A stretch of 64,000 nucleotides of DNA, taken from assembly GCA_001641225.1 (NCBI GenBank), contig LSMY01000001.1, forward strand, positions 1 through 64,000, read 5' to 3'. The translations under genes were made by a program, and so were the position numbers. The notes under the pieces were generated by a model that was given only the letters and a program-made list of their open reading frames with translations, did not search any database and had not been told where the DNA came from. The DNA comes from Mycoplasma sp. Bg2. GTDB taxonomy: Bacteria > Bacillota_I > Bacilli_A > Mycoplasmatales > Hepatoplasmataceae. This document shows, piece after piece, positions 42,572-54,711 of this stretch. The first letter of the stretch is position 1. Each line of letters begins with the position of its first letter.

Positions 42572-45500
42572 TTATTCAAAACTAAATTTCAATTGACTAT
42601 CATTTTCAACTTCACCAAGAACCTTTAAAACGCCTAAATCACTGAATTTTTCTTTAATTGTTGCATTTAAAAATGAAGCACGATTCATGAAATCAGGAAT
42701 AGAACTAAACATACGTTCATTTCTTGTTTCAACTAGTTTTGAGGCTACTGCATTTCCAAATCCTTCAATAATTGTAAAAGGTGGAATTAGGGCTTTATTT
42801 TCAGTATCGACAATTCAATAATTTGTTCTTGATTTAGCAAGTGAGAGTGGAGAAATTTTATAACCACGAGAAAGTAATTCCAAAACAATATCATAAGTTC
42901 CGGAAATACTTTTTTCTCTTTCACTTGCTTCATAACCTTTTTGTTTTACTTTATCTTGATAAGTTTTAATTACTTCCGGGCTTTCAAAAAGAGTACTTAA
43001 ATCTCATTCAGTATCTCTTTTTGTAAAAAATGTAGCATAGTATTCCAATGGATAATTAATTTTATATCAAGCAATTCGGTAAGCCATCATTACATAAGCA
43101 ACAGCATGTGCTTTTGGAAACATATATTTAATTTTTTTACATGATTCAATATATCATTGAGGAACATTATGTTTTGACATAATTTGTTCTTGTTCTTCGG
43201 TAATTGATTGTCCTTTACGGACTTGTTCCATAATTTTAAAAGCAACTAAATTATCAATTTTTTTAGAAATTAGATAAACCATAATATCATCACGTACAGA
43301 AATAACTTCTGATAGAACTGCTTTTTTAGAATCAATTACATCCTTAGCATTTTTAATTCAAACATCAGTGCCATGAGAAAGCCCGGATATTCTTACTAAA
43401 TCTGAAAATGATTGTGGTTTTGCATGATGAACTAAACTACGAACAAATGTGGTTCCAAATTCAGGAAGTCCAATAATTCCAAGATCTTCTCCGGTGTAAT
43501 TTTCAATAATATTTAAAACATTATTATTTTTAAATAAAGAAATTACTTCTGGATCATTCATTGGAATAGTATGCGGGTCTATTTTAGTTAAGTTTTGTAA
43601 CATCCGGATTGAAGAAGGGTCAAGATGCCCTAAAAAATCCAATTTTAAAACATTATCATGAAAGGAATGGTAATCAAAGTGAGTTGTAATTGAGGCTGTT
43701 TCATCATTTCCAGGGTAATTTATTGGAGTAAAATCTTCAACATCAAATTCATTGGGAATAACAATTAATCCACCTGGATGTTGACCAGTTGTTCTTTTAA
43801 CTCCTTCAACACGATAAGCTAAATAATTAATATCAGAAGGAGTAAATTCTTGTTCTTTACCCATTTGTTCAATATATTTTCTTACATAACCATAGGCAGT
43901 TTTGTTTGCAACAGTGGAAATTGTTCCCGCTCTAAAAACATTTTTTTCTCCTAGTTTATGTTTAATAAACTGGTGAATATTTGCTTGGTGTTCTCTTGAG
44001 AAATTTAAATCAATATCAGGCACTTTATCAGCATTAAAACCCAGAAAGGTTTCAAAGGGAATATTTTGCCCTTCACCATGCATCATTTCCCCACATTTTG
44101 GACATTTTTTATCTTTAAGATCAAAACCACTATCAGTTCCGCCGGCAAATTCATGATATTGGCAATTACTACAAAGATAATGAGCGGGAAGGGGATTTAC
44201 TTCGGTAATTTCAGATAAAGTTGCTGCAATTGAAGAGCCGACAGAACCACGAGATCCAACTAGATAACCATCTTCAAGTGATTTTCTAACAGCAATGGAA
44301 GAAAGATAATAAATAATTCCAAACCCATGTTTTTTAATGGCCGCCATTTCTTGATCAATTCTTTTTTGAATTAAAGGGTTTACATTATCTCCATAAAGTT
44401 TTTTAGTATTTTCTTTTACTAATGCAGTAAATTCTTCATCAGCTTCTGGAATGCGCGGTGTATAAAGTTTATCTTTTAAAGGCTGACATTGGTCAATCAT
44501 TGCTGCTAATTTAATGGAATTATCAACAACAATTTCTTTTGCAAGTTCTTCACCTAAAATAGGAATAAATTCATCAAGCATTTCTGTTGTAGATTTTAAA
44601 TTTTGATCAGGATTTATTGCATGAGGATTTTTTCAGTTATATAAAGGATGCCGACTGTTTTTTAACCCGGGACTTCCAATATAAATGTCTCTTATTAGTT
44701 TGTCTTCTGGTTTTGCATAATGAACATCTCCAGTTGCAACCACCATTACATGATTATCTTTTCCTAGTTGGACTAATTTTTTAATAAAAAGTTCAATATT
44801 TTCTTTAGAATACATTCCTCTGGTTGTCAAAAAAGAATAAGCGCTTGGTGGAAAAACTTCAATATAATCATAAAATTTAACAATCTTATCAAGGTTTTTT
44901 GAATCATAAAGCATTGCTTCAAAAAGCATTCCTTTAGTACAACCAGAACCAATTAATAAGTTTTTACGATTTTCTGGTTTAAGAAGTACACTTAAAGGTA
45001 AATTAGATTGTTTTTTTCTAATATTAGTATTAAAAAATGTTGTGTTTGCAGCAGAAACCAATTTATAAAGAGATTTTAAGCCCACTTGATTTTTTGCGAG
45101 AACAGTAACATGATTTCTAAAAATAAAATCATTTATAGGAATATCCGGACCATTTAATTGCTCAAGATTTCTAATATCTAGTTGAAAGATTTTTTGGAGT
45201 AAATTTTCAAAAGTTTTTGCAAGTACTTCTGCATCATAATCTGCCCGGTGAGCAATTTGTTCATCATAATTAATAGTTTCATTTCTTGCAAGAGTTCCTA
45301 AACGGTGGTTTTTAGCTCGTGGATGAATTAACCAAGATATTTTCATGGAATCAATAATTGGGTTTTTAACTTCGCCAAAGCCATACCGATGATAAAATGA
45401 ATTAAGAAAACTGTAATCAAAGGTTGCATTATGGGCAACTAAAATTGCATCACCAAAAAAATCAATAATTTTTGGAAGAGCTTCTTCAATTGAGCAAGCA

Positions 45501-46858
45501 TCAACCACCATTTCATTAGTAATTCCGGTAATATTTGTTGTATATTCGGTAATTTCTTTTTCTGGTTTAATAAATAATTGTAAACGAGCAGTTACATTTC
45601 CATCTTTAACTTTAACTCCCCCAAATTCAATAATTTCACTGACTAAGGGTGAAAGTGAAGTGGTTTCTAAATCAAAAAAGACCATTTCAGCATCAATTAG
45701 TAATTCGCTCCGTGGATTTATGACTATCTTAGTATATAAATCATCATAAACATCAAATTCAACCCCAAAAATAACTTTAAAGTCCTTGCTTATTGCATGT
45801 GCTCCATCTGGATGAGATTGGGCAGAATTATGATCAACAATAGCAATTGTATCAATCCCAAAGTCTTGTGCAATAGTTTTATAATCATTTACTTCATTTG
45901 CTCCATCCATAACGGACATTTTAGTATGAACATGAAGTTCTTTTCTTTTTTTAGTTGCCTTTGTATCTTGATAAATAATTTCCACATCTTTTTGTTCTAA
46001 AAATTGATATTTACCATTAGAAGATATTTCCATTGCTCGAGCATAGTTGTTATATTTATAAGTTCCATACATTCTCACATAGGAACCTTTAATAATGTCA
46101 CTAAAATCAGTTTTAGGACCAAATGCAGTTATATTTACAGCTTGATTCCCTTTTGCTAAAGAAAACTTATAAATATAACTTCCTTCTCTTCTTGTTTGTT
46201 TAGTTTCTTTGGCAAATACTTTACCTTCAAAGTAAATATTTTCTTGTTCATTAGGATCTAGTGGCTTTACTAGTTTTGTGCCTTCATAAGGTTGTTTTGC
46301 AATATTGTTACTATTTATTAAAGAATGTGCAGTAATTGCATTTTTATGTTTTAAAACAATTTCTTTTTTCTTTTCAATTGTTTCTTCATCTAAAATAATT
46401 TTTAAATCTTTATTAATCAAAGAAAAATGATGTAATAAAACATTTAATTTACCTTCTACTGGAAGTAATTTATTAAATAACAAGTCATTAGAAATTTTTA
46501 AGTAGTAAAAGTCGTTTTCTTTTACTAACTCCATATTTGCAATATTGGAATCAGAAACTAAAAAGCTGATAATAGTTGTAACAAATTCATATAATTCATA
46601 AGTTTCATGTTCAATTGTGTAGTTTTCAATATAAAAATTTGAAATATTAAATTGACATGAAGGAATTAAGTTTGGTTTTGTTAAAGCAACACAAATATTT
46701 TCAATATCTGTTGGGGTTAGCATTACATTATTAACCTTTACATAAACCCTAATTGCTGGTTGTTCATTAGCAATAAAATAAACTGCTCTTGATAAAGACA
46801 GTTTATTTCTTGTTTCTTCTGGTAAATTTAAAAATTCGAAAAAAGTTTCTTTACTCAT
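42572..46858 (-). CDS. polC: DNA polymerase III alpha subunit, PolC type (1428 aa)
   Basis: The Gram-positive replicative polymerase with built-in proofreading. In order: N-terminal OB region, PHP segment (ELHVHTKMSVMDGANEV near residue 310), a DEDD exonuclease (VFFDLETTSLSP near 390, HNATFDYSF), the PHP remainder, a zinc-finger-like CSNCQYHEF..CPKCGEM, and the polymerase core with PDIDLNFSREH. It is one frame once TGA codons near 43358 and 44633 are read as Trp. Length is typical of mycoplasma PolC. Confidence 0.95.
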
Positions 46859-46912
46859 AATGAAATAATTATATATAGTAATAAGATAAATAGTTATGTA
46901 AACTTTAAGAAG

Positions 46913-48391
46913 TTAAACTCCAATAAACATTCCACCAATTAGAACAATAAAGAACAATGCAATTCCAATTTTAAACACAAGTGATGTTGTTTTTTGAGAA
47001 ATTGGTTTCTTTTTAATTCCTTCATAAGCATATTCAAAAGCATGTCAACCATCTAGTGGTGGGAAAGGTAAAATATTAAAAACAATCATCAAGTAAGACA
47101 TTCAAACAAACATTACAAAAGTGATATTTCCTCATCATAGTCCAGCCGTTGCAGTAACAATATGTTGATTATTTGCATACATATAAGGTGTTGTAGGATC
47201 AAGTACTAATCCAAAGGTAATAAGATCAAAAAGAACAATAACTCCTTTTCAAAGGTAAATAAATGAATCTTCTAAAGAAATATAAATAGATTTACCAAAA
47301 CCAGGACGTTGATAATCTTCTATTACTCCAAACATAGATGTATTATAAGGAACAATAGTAGTTCCATCTTTATATGCAACCGGGAAGGCAATGGTACTTC
47401 CTACAGCCGCCTCTTCTTTATCAGGTTTAGGAGGGCGAAGAGAGAAATTAGAAGCTGTTTCTACAGGAACAAATGAGGAAGTTTGTTGAACTTCGGGATA
47501 TTTTTCATAATCAGTAGCAGAATATATTCAAAATACTTCTATTGGTTTTCCTGCAAATGTTTTCATAGGAAGCAGGGCCATCTTATCAAAATCAAATGTT
47601 TTAGGTCCTTCTTTAGTATCTCAAGCAGGAACAAGATCACCTTCAAAATCATATACAGTTTCAGTTTCAATATAAGATAACCCTAAATCTTTTTCGATTA
47701 AATCAATTGGTCCATCTTCCAATTTAAGAGCAGAAGTTGTTTTTTGTATTTCTTCATAATATTCATTTCCACTTTTTTTATCAGTTTCTTCAGTTTGATT
47801 TTGAAGAGCAATTTCTGGATCACCACTTTTTTTACCATCAATTGTATGAATTGGTTTGGCTTTAATAGAACCGCCTACATATGTTGTTGCAACATAAGGA
47901 GTAATATACATGCTATTATCATCCATTTTTTTACCTGCTGAAGCATAAGTTACAAAAAGCACTGCTCAAAGCATAAAAAAGTTCATGGTAACACCCATAC
48001 AAGCAAATCAAACTTTTCTTGGTGAACTAACTTTATCAATTGTTGGTTTTTCAAGTCAATTAACACTTTGATCAAACCCTTTCAATTGTTTTTTAAGACT
48101 AACTGCTTGTTGTGGAGTTAACTCCATTGTTTTTAATTTTTCAAGTCCTTGGACAATTTCATCACTTAAAACAGAAACATATCCTCCAAAGGGAAGAGCA
48201 CGAAGTGAATAAGCGGTGTCACCGACTTTTTTTTGATAAATTACTGGTCCAAAACCAATAGCAAATTCAACTACAGTGGCATTATTATATTTTGCAACCA
48301 TAAAATGGCCAAGTTCATGCACAAAAGTCATGACTTCTATTAGAATAAGAAATATTATAAAGAGTGCGAATATTATTCAAAAAGTTAACAT
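46913..48391 (-). CDS. rseP: Site-2-type membrane metalloprotease, RseP/RasP family (492 aa)
   Basis: An intramembrane zinc protease. The N-terminal helix carries VHELGHFM (zinc-binding HExxH near residue 25), and the C-terminal NILPFPPLDGW gives the third ligand motif (LDG). Between these lies a long PDZ-like and extracytoplasmic insert of about 300 residues that is Lys- and Thr-rich, longer than in B. subtilis RasP. It lies between cdsA and polC, the conserved Firmicutes order. Start ATG 48389-48391. Substrates here are unknown. Confidence 0.85.
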
Positions 48392-48406
48392 TGTTTTAAT
48401 TTAGTT

Positions 48407-49363
48407 TTATGTAATGGCTGAAAACAGCAATAATAGTAGAGTTCCTGTTGAAAAAGCTACAATATGTGAATCAACCCTATCTAACATTCCCCCATGTCCT
48501 GGAAGTAAATTAGAGTAGTCTTTTTTATTATACAATCTTTTAATTTTAGAAAAAAGCAAATCTCCAAAAGGGGCAATTAGAGCTACAATAATTGCAATTG
48601 CCACAAAAGCAGAACTGCTAACTATTTCTATTTTACCTTGAGGATTTGGACGGCTTAAAATATTACCACTATCTCCAATAGCAAGAGAATAAATAAGTGC
48701 CCAAATTATTCCAAGTCCAATTCCAAAAAGATATCCAATATAAAGTCCTTCTTTAGTTTTATTTGGAGATGTTTTGGGAAATGCTGGAGTTTTGCCAAAT
48801 TTTTTTCCACCAAGATAAGCAAAAGTGTCCGTACAAACAGTAATTAGAATAAACATAAAGGTTACTGGCCAACCTCACTTAGTATTTGTGTAAAAAAGTG
48901 AAAGGAAAAAAACTGAAAGTAAAAATAAAATTCCAATATAAACAAATCAATTATTTCATTTTTCTTTATAGAGAAAGCAAATAAAGGCATTTACTGCAGC
49001 AATCACTAAGAGGAAGCCAAAATAAATTCCGATATTATTATGCATTCCCCCAAGTAAAATACTTAAACAATACCAAAGATAAAGTAACCCAATAAGAAAT
49101 TCATTAGTAATGAAAAAAGTTAATGTCTTATAAATATCTTTTGATTTAGGAAATATAAAATTAGTAATTTCATAAATTCCATATATTAATCCAATAGCTA
49201 ACCCAGCTAGAAAAAAATATTGATAATTTAAAACTCAAGGATGTGTAGTTGAATTTAATCCACCCAAAACAAAAAAAGGAATAACAAAAAGAAGAATTAA
49301 TACTGATGTCAATCCTCGATAATTTTTATTTTTTGTTAAATTTTCCTCTTTTATAGCGGTCAC
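48407..49363 (-). CDS. cdsA: Phosphatidate cytidylyltransferase (318 aa)
   Basis: It makes CDP-diacylglycerol, the precursor of phosphatidylglycerol and cardiolipin. Eight hydrophobic segments are followed by the signature GDLLFSKIKRLYNKKDYSNLLPGHGGMLDRVDS, here quoted in part: LLPGHGGMLDRVDS near residue 275. The start is GTG 49361-49363, three bases after the frr stop, so translation is probably coupled to frr. Confidence 0.9.
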
Positions 49364-49366
49364 GTG

Positions 49367-49909
49367 TTAAATTGTTTCTAATTGATCTTGTTTTTCTTTT
49401 AATAGTTTTTCAATTTTATGATTTGCATGATCAACAAGTTCTTGTACTTGCTCTTTAACCATGTCTTCTTCATTTTCACTAGGATTAGTATTATCAGATT
49501 TTCTTAAGGCTTCATGTCTAATATTTCTTACAGCAACTTTAGCATTTTCTGCAATTACTTTTGCTTCTTTAGAAAATACTTTTCTGTTTTCTAAAGTAAG
49601 TGCTGGAATAGCAATTCTAATAAAATCGCCTTCAATAACTGGATTTAATCCTAAGTTAGCTTCTGAAATTGCTTTTACAATTTTAACACTTGCTGTTTTA
49701 TCAAATGGAGTAACAATTAATTGCCCGGCATCTGGTGCTTTAATGTTTGAAATTTGGGTAATTAGAGTTGGTGTATCATAGTAATCAACCATAATATGAG
49801 AAATTATTCCAGGATGAGCACCCATTGCTCTAATTGTTCCTAGTTCTCCTTTATAACTTTCTAAAGTTTTATCTATTTTATCTTTTGCAAGTTCAATATA
49901 ATCATTCAT
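49367..49909 (-). CDS. frr: Ribosome recycling factor (180 aa)
   Basis: It splits post-termination ribosomes together with EF-G. The typical helical-bundle sequence is present: LGTIRAMGAHPGIIS near residue 22, DAGQLIVTPFD, AISEANLGLNPVIEGDFIRI and VRNIRHEAL. The N-terminal RAMG replaces the usual RTGRA but length and order are normal. It lies 3 bases after pyrH. Start ATG 49907-49909. Confidence 0.93.
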   Translation of the reverse strand: MNDYIELAKDKIDKTLESYKGELGTIRAMGAHPGIISHIMVDYYDTPTLITQISNIKAPDAGQLIVTPFDKTASVKIVKAISEANLGLNPVIEGDFIRIAIPALTLENRKVFSKEAKVIAENAKVAVRNIRHEALRKSDNTNPSENEEDMVKEQVQELVDHANHKIEKLLKEKQDQLETI

Positions 49910-49912
49910 TTT

Positions 49913-50635
49913 TTATTCCTTAATAATTGTCTTTTTAGTTTTAATATCTTTGTATAAATTAATTATATTATTAGTTGTATTCATATTGAATAATAATATA
50001 TCAATTCCTTTTCCTTCAAGTAGTTCCATTGCTTCATGATCTACTACTTTTAGGTCTTTATTTACTACTTCTTCAAAAGTAATTTGTTCAATAAATTTAG
50101 CATCTTTATTTATTCTTGGATTTGAGGTATAAATTCCATCAACTCCATTTTTAGCCATTAAAATTGCATTTGCATTAATATCAATAGCTCTTTCAGCTGC
50201 AGCAGTGTCGGTAGATACATAAGGTCTACCAGTTCCACCTCCAAAGATAACTACTGTTCCTTTTTCAAGGGCTGCAATTGCAGCTAGAGCATTTGTTTTT
50301 GAAACTACATTATCAATTGCAAAAGAATTTTGTAAAATTGCTTTTACTCCATTAGCATTAAAAAATGTAGTAATTAAAATTGCATTTATAGTTGTGGCGA
50401 GCATCCCCATATAATCGGCAGGAGCAGTATCTTTGCCCATTCCAAGTTCTTCAGAAATATCTCCCCTGAAGATATTTCCACCACCAATTACAATTCCAAT
50501 TTGGACATGATAATCATTTTGCAAACACTGTACTTGATTTAAAATATTAATCAAAATTTCTTTTGAAATTGAAGATTTTGAATTTGAAAGCGCTTCACCT
50601 GATAGTTTTAATATAATTCTTTTATAATTTTCCAT
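49913..50635 (-). CDS. pyrH: UMP kinase (240 aa)
   Basis: A bacterial hexameric UMP kinase making UDP. RIILKLSGEALS at the N-terminus, IGIVIGGGNIFRG near residue 48, ALEKGTVVIFGGGTGRPYVSTD and the NGVDGIYTSNP segment are diagnostic. It is followed immediately by frr. Start ATG 50633-50635. Confidence 0.93.
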   Translation of the reverse strand: MENYKRIILKLSGEALSNSKSSISKEILINILNQVQCLQNDYHVQIGIVIGGGNIFRGDISEELGMGKDTAPADYMGMLATTINAILITTFFNANGVKAILQNSFAIDNVVSKTNALAAIAALEKGTVVIFGGGTGRPYVSTDTAAAERAIDINANAILMAKNGVDGIYTSNPRINKDAKFIEQITFEEVVNKDLKVVDHEAMELLEGKGIDILLFNMNTTNNIINLYKDIKTKKTIIKE

Positions 50636-50660
50636 TTATTACTTCTTTACAATTTTACAA

Positions 50661-50690
50661 AAATAAAAAGCATAACATGCTTTTTATTTC
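50661..50690. terminator. Terminator hairpin between tsf and pyrH
   Basis: AAATAAAAAGCAT (50661-50673) and ATGCTTTTTATTT (50677-50689) form a 13-bp stem with a 3-base loop next to the tsf stop codon. It probably ends or attenuates the rpsB-tsf transcript. Confidence 0.65.
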
Positions 50691-51572
50691 TTATTTTTTT
50701 GCTGATGCAAGTTGAGCTGCAACTTCATCTGCAAAATTATTATCGGCTTTTTGAATTCCTTCACCAACTTCATAGCGGATAAATTTATCAATTTTTCCTT
50801 GTCCTTGTAAATCTTTTACTTTTTTAGAAGGATCTTTTACAAAGGGCTGTTCTAATAAGATTAATTCACCAAGAGTTTTGTTTACTTTACCGCGAATAAT
50901 TCCTTCTTGAACTTTTTCGGGTTTACTAGCAAGAGTATCTTTTAAAAGTTCTTTTGCAAGTGCAGTTTCTTTTGCTTTTGTTTCTTTTGAAATATCTTCC
51001 ATAGAAAGGAATTGAGGTGACATTGCTGCAACATGCATGGCAATATCTCTAAGCAATGAACTTTCCATTTTGGTTCCAATAACAATTGCTCCTATTTTTG
51101 AATTTGAATGCACATAGAAACCAACACTTTGATCTTTTAAATTAAAGATAGCAAATCTTCTTAAGCTAATTTTTTCACCAATTGTAGAAGTTAATTCTGC
51201 AATTACTTCAGCAACTGTTCCAGCTGGTGTTTTTAATTCATTTGCTCCTACAAGATCATCACTTTTTAAAGATGAATCTAAAATTGCAATTGCAATTTGG
51301 GCTGCTCCTTTTTTAAAGGCAGCGTTTGAAGCAACAAAATCAGTTTCAGAGTTTATTTCTACAATTACAATCTTTTGAGAATTACTTACAATAGAAATAA
51401 TTCCTTCTGCAGCAATACGGCCAGATTTTTTGGCTGCTTTTGCAACCCCATTTTTACGTAATCAATCAATGGCTAAATTGATATCATCGTTTGAAGCATC
51501 AAGAGCTTTTTTTACATCCATCATGCCTGCTCCGGTCATTTCACGTAGTTTCTTAATATTTTCTATTGACAT
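50691..51572 (-). CDS. tsf: Elongation factor Ts (293 aa)
   Basis: The nucleotide-exchange factor for EF-Tu. The N-terminal UBA domain (LREMTGAGMMDVKKALDAS), INSETDFVASN and the C-terminal dimerisation region are present. A TGA-Trp in the UBA domain (IDWLRKNG) joins the parts. It starts 8 bases after the giant rpsB stop. Start ATG 51570-51572. Confidence 0.93.
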
Positions 51573-51580
51573 TTGTTCTC

Positions 51581-54529
51581 CTATTTTTTTGTAGTTAATT
51601 TATGAATGTCTTCTGAAATTTTATTATGTATTTCAGTTAGCATATTTCTAAATTTACTGTGTTTTTTTTCAGCTTCATGTTCTTCGCCTGGAAGTGCATG
51701 AACTATTTCACCATAGGCTTCTTCAGAAAGAGTAACTAAATCATCTAATGAGGTAATACCACATTTTTTAAGATGTTCAATCATTTCTGGATTTAAGTCT
51801 TTAAGATCTGTTAGTTCTGTTGCTCCTGCATCATTTTCTTCAACATGATTTTTTAAATTATTAAATTCTAATGATAAAAGAACTGGAGCTTTACCTGCTT
51901 TTTTAATTACATCTACAACAAGTACGTCTTCTGCTAATGGGTTTTTTTGTTCAGCCACTTCTTCAACTGGTGCTGCTTCAAAGATAGCTTCTCCTTCAAT
52001 TACTATTTCATCTTCAGTAACTGCTGCTTCAGCAATAATTACTTCATCAACTGGGGCTGCGCCAAATACAAGTTCTTCTTCAACTTTAGGTGCTTCTTCA
52101 TTTGATTTTTCTTCAATTAGTTTTTCTTCTGCTGGTTTTTCTTCAATTAGTTTTTCTTCTGCTGGTTTTTCTTCAGCTTTAGATGCTTTTTTAGCTTCAA
52201 CAATTTTTGCTTTAACTCCAGCAAGTTTTCCTTTAACCCCTTCAAGTCCTTCTTGTTCTAAGAATAAATGAGCTTGTTCTAAAAATTCAATAAATTTAAT
52301 ATTTTTAATTGAAATTGCTTCTAATTTTATCCCAGGAAGTCCTGCAACAAGTCCTTGACGTCCATTGGCATCTAGATTAATTAAATCCCCAATTGTATCA
52401 ATATTATTTTTGTGCATATATTCAATTGTTTTTGAGCCAATTCCTTTAATATCAGATAATTTTAGTTCATGTGCATTAAATCTAATTGCTTTTTCTTTTA
52501 AAACTTTTAATTTAGAACTAATTATTTCATCATGTTCATTATTTAATTCTGCACCTGATTGTGCATCTAAAAATAAATGTGCTTGTTCTAAAAAGTTAAT
52601 AAATTTAAGATTTTTTTCTGGTGCTGTTTCTGATTTTAATCCAGGAAGTCCGCTAATAAGTTCTTTATGAGTGTCTTTATCTAAATTAATTAGATCTCCA
52701 ATTGTACTGATATTATTTTTTTGTAGATATTCAACCGTTTTTTCACCGATTCCTTTAATATCAATTAATTTTAAATCATGAGCATCAAGTTGAATTGCTT
52801 TTGCTTTTAGTGCTTGCATTTTTGCACTAATTTCATCATCATGTTCTTTTATGATTAGCATATCTGTTTGTTCTTCAGTTGAACCTTCACTAACTTTAAT
52901 AGGTGCTTTTGCTTCTACTTCTTTGCTATCAAGAAATAAGTGCGCTTGTTCTAAAAAGTTAATAAATTTTATATTTTTAATTGAAATTGCTTCTAATTTT
53001 ATTCCTGGAAGTCCAGCAACAAGTCCTTGGTGTAAATTTTTGTTTAAATTAATTAAGTCTCCAATTGTATCAATATTATTTTCATGCATGTATTCTACTG
53101 TTTTTACACCGATTCCTTTAATATCAATTAATTTAAAATCATGTGCGTTAAGTCTAATTGCTTTTTCTTTTAAAGCTTGCATTTTTTCACTAATTTGTGC
53201 ATTGTATTCATTTGTTGATTCCATATTTACTGATTTGTCCTCCGTATCTTTTTTAACAGCAACTTTTTCGGTTGTTGATTTCGGTTTCCCACTATATTTT
53301 TTAAATTCTCTTTTTTTAGGTTCTTGTTTCAATATTTCTGAAACTTCTTTTTCTTTACCTTTTAATTTTCATTCATTTGCGGCAATAATTGAAATTGCTT
53401 CATTTGCCATTGCAAAAGTTACCCCTTCAGCTGTAAATCCATTATTTGTTAAAACACGAATTTGTTTTTCTGTTGGTTTATTTGAATATTTTCTTACTGG
53501 TTGTCTATTTGAATTTTGACGTGCTTGTGGTTTTCTAATTGGCATTTCTTCAATTCCCATAACTTCAACATTTTCATCAAGTTGATGGGCAACCATTGCT
53601 GTTCCGCCTTTTGCTTCTACAATTGCATCAGCAATTAAAGTTGTAATTAAAGCAATTGATTTATTTGCATCATCATTTGCAACAATGGGGAACCGCACTA
53701 TAGCTGGATCCACATTAGTATCAGCAATTCCAAAAACAGGAATTCTTAATTTATCAGCTTCTTTAATTGCAATATCTTCTTCAAAAATTGAAGTTACAAA
53801 AATAGCAGTTGGTAGTCTTCTCATATATTTAATTCCACCAAGTGATTTTTCAAGTTTTGCTAATTCAGCAGCCATATGTAGGGCTTCTTTTTTAGTATAA
53901 CCATCAAATTCATTTTTTTCAAGTCTTTCCAGCATTCTTAATTTTTTAACAGAATTTTGAATTGTTCTAAAGTTAGTTAATGTTCCGCCAAGTCAACGGT
54001 GGTTCACATAAAAAACTCCTGCTCTTTCAGCATTTTCTTGAATTGTTTTTTCTGCTCTTTTGTTTGTTCCAACAAATAAGAATGTTCCACCCTTAGTTGC
54101 AATTGAACTAATTGCATTGTAAGAGTTTTCTAAAGTCATTGCTGTTGCAGCAGGACTAATCATATGAATTTGTTTTCTTGAATTAGTCATTTTTTGCGCT
54201 TTAGCAATAAATGGTTTCATTGCTGGATTTCATCTTCTTGTTTCATGTCCATAATGAGTTCCATATTCCAAAAGTTTATCTTTTGAAATTAATTGTTCAG
54301 TTCTTTCTACTGGTTTTTTTTCAGTATCTTTATTTTCTTCTTCAGTTTTAGATTCAGAATTAGCAACCTTTTCATTGTTAACTTTTTCTGAAGTTCCAGT
54401 GGCTTCACTTAAAATATTTTTTTCAAAAGTATTTTCTTCGGTCTTTTTAATTTCCACTTGTTTTTTATCTTGTTTTTTGTCAAGATTACTATCTGTTTTT
54501 TGTTCAACAGATTCTTTTATATTTTCCAT
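51581..54529 (-). CDS. rpsB: Ribosomal protein S2 fused to a 640-residue repeat-containing extension (982 aa)
   Basis: One frame of 983 codons runs from ATG 54527-54529 (RBS GAGGAGA) to TAA 51581-51583. Residues 1-80 are a Lys/Glu-rich extension. Residues about 82-315 are canonical S2: YGTHYGHETRRWNP, WLGGTLTNF and VPVFGIADTN-like segments, with Trp written TGA at each. A UBA-like segment follows near 365-395. Three repeats at about 446-536, 565-655 and 667-759 share ALKxKAIxLxAH, IKGIGxKTVEY, TIGDLINL, GLPG and FLEQAHLF, a helix-hairpin-helix-like pattern. Next is an acidic Pro/Glu linker and a diverged fourth unit (904-974). Normal S2 is about 250-300 residues. I checked the junctions at 53333-53368 and 53936-53992: no stop. 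Confidence 0.88.
52253..53194 (-). repeat. Three tandem coding repeats within rpsB
   Basis: Units at about 52922-53194, 52565-52837 and 52253-52531 encode about 91-93-residue modules that are clearly homologous at protein and DNA level. The first and third are the most alike (both contain LPGIKLEAISIKNIKFI), which suggests gene conversion or recent duplication between them. Spacers between units vary in length and composition. Confidence 0.8.
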
Positions 54530-54620
54530 TTTCTCCTCGTTTTAATCACTGAGTAGTTTCGAACAAAGGGACCCATTGGCACGATCTTTGAATTCACTAA
54601 TCTGTTTAGTTGATATGTAT
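54530..54620 (-). promoter_or_regulatory. rpsB leader, possible autoregulatory RNA
   Basis: Between the topA terminator and the rpsB start, CAAAG and CTTTG can pair around GGGTCCC on the minus strand, followed by the GAGGAG ribosome binding site. Many bacteria control rpsB-tsf by S2 binding to its leader. The sequence is too short and diverged for me to match a known leader family. Confidence 0.3.
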
Positions 54621-54649
54621 ATCAATATAATTTTAACATTTTAGACAAA

Positions 54650-54676
54650 AGAAAAAGAGAACTTAATCTCTTTTAC
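54650..54676 (-). terminator. Terminator after topA
   Basis: AAAAGAGA (54653-54660) pairs with TCTCTTTT (54667-54674); on the minus strand the stem is followed by TTTTTCTTTT. It separates topA from the rpsB operon. Confidence 0.65.
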
Positions 54677-54711
54677 AAATAGTCATTTAATGATTAAAAT
54701 AACTATGCTAT

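Noticed and set aside
42572..46858. Two separate polymerase genes split near 44600
   Set aside because: The break is a TGA codon, which encodes Trp here; the frame is continuous and gives a normal PolC.
52851..53519. Long plus-strand ORF opposite rpsB
   Set aside because: It mirrors the repeat-coding strand, is rich in Ser/Phe/Leu from antisense reading and lacks an RBS.
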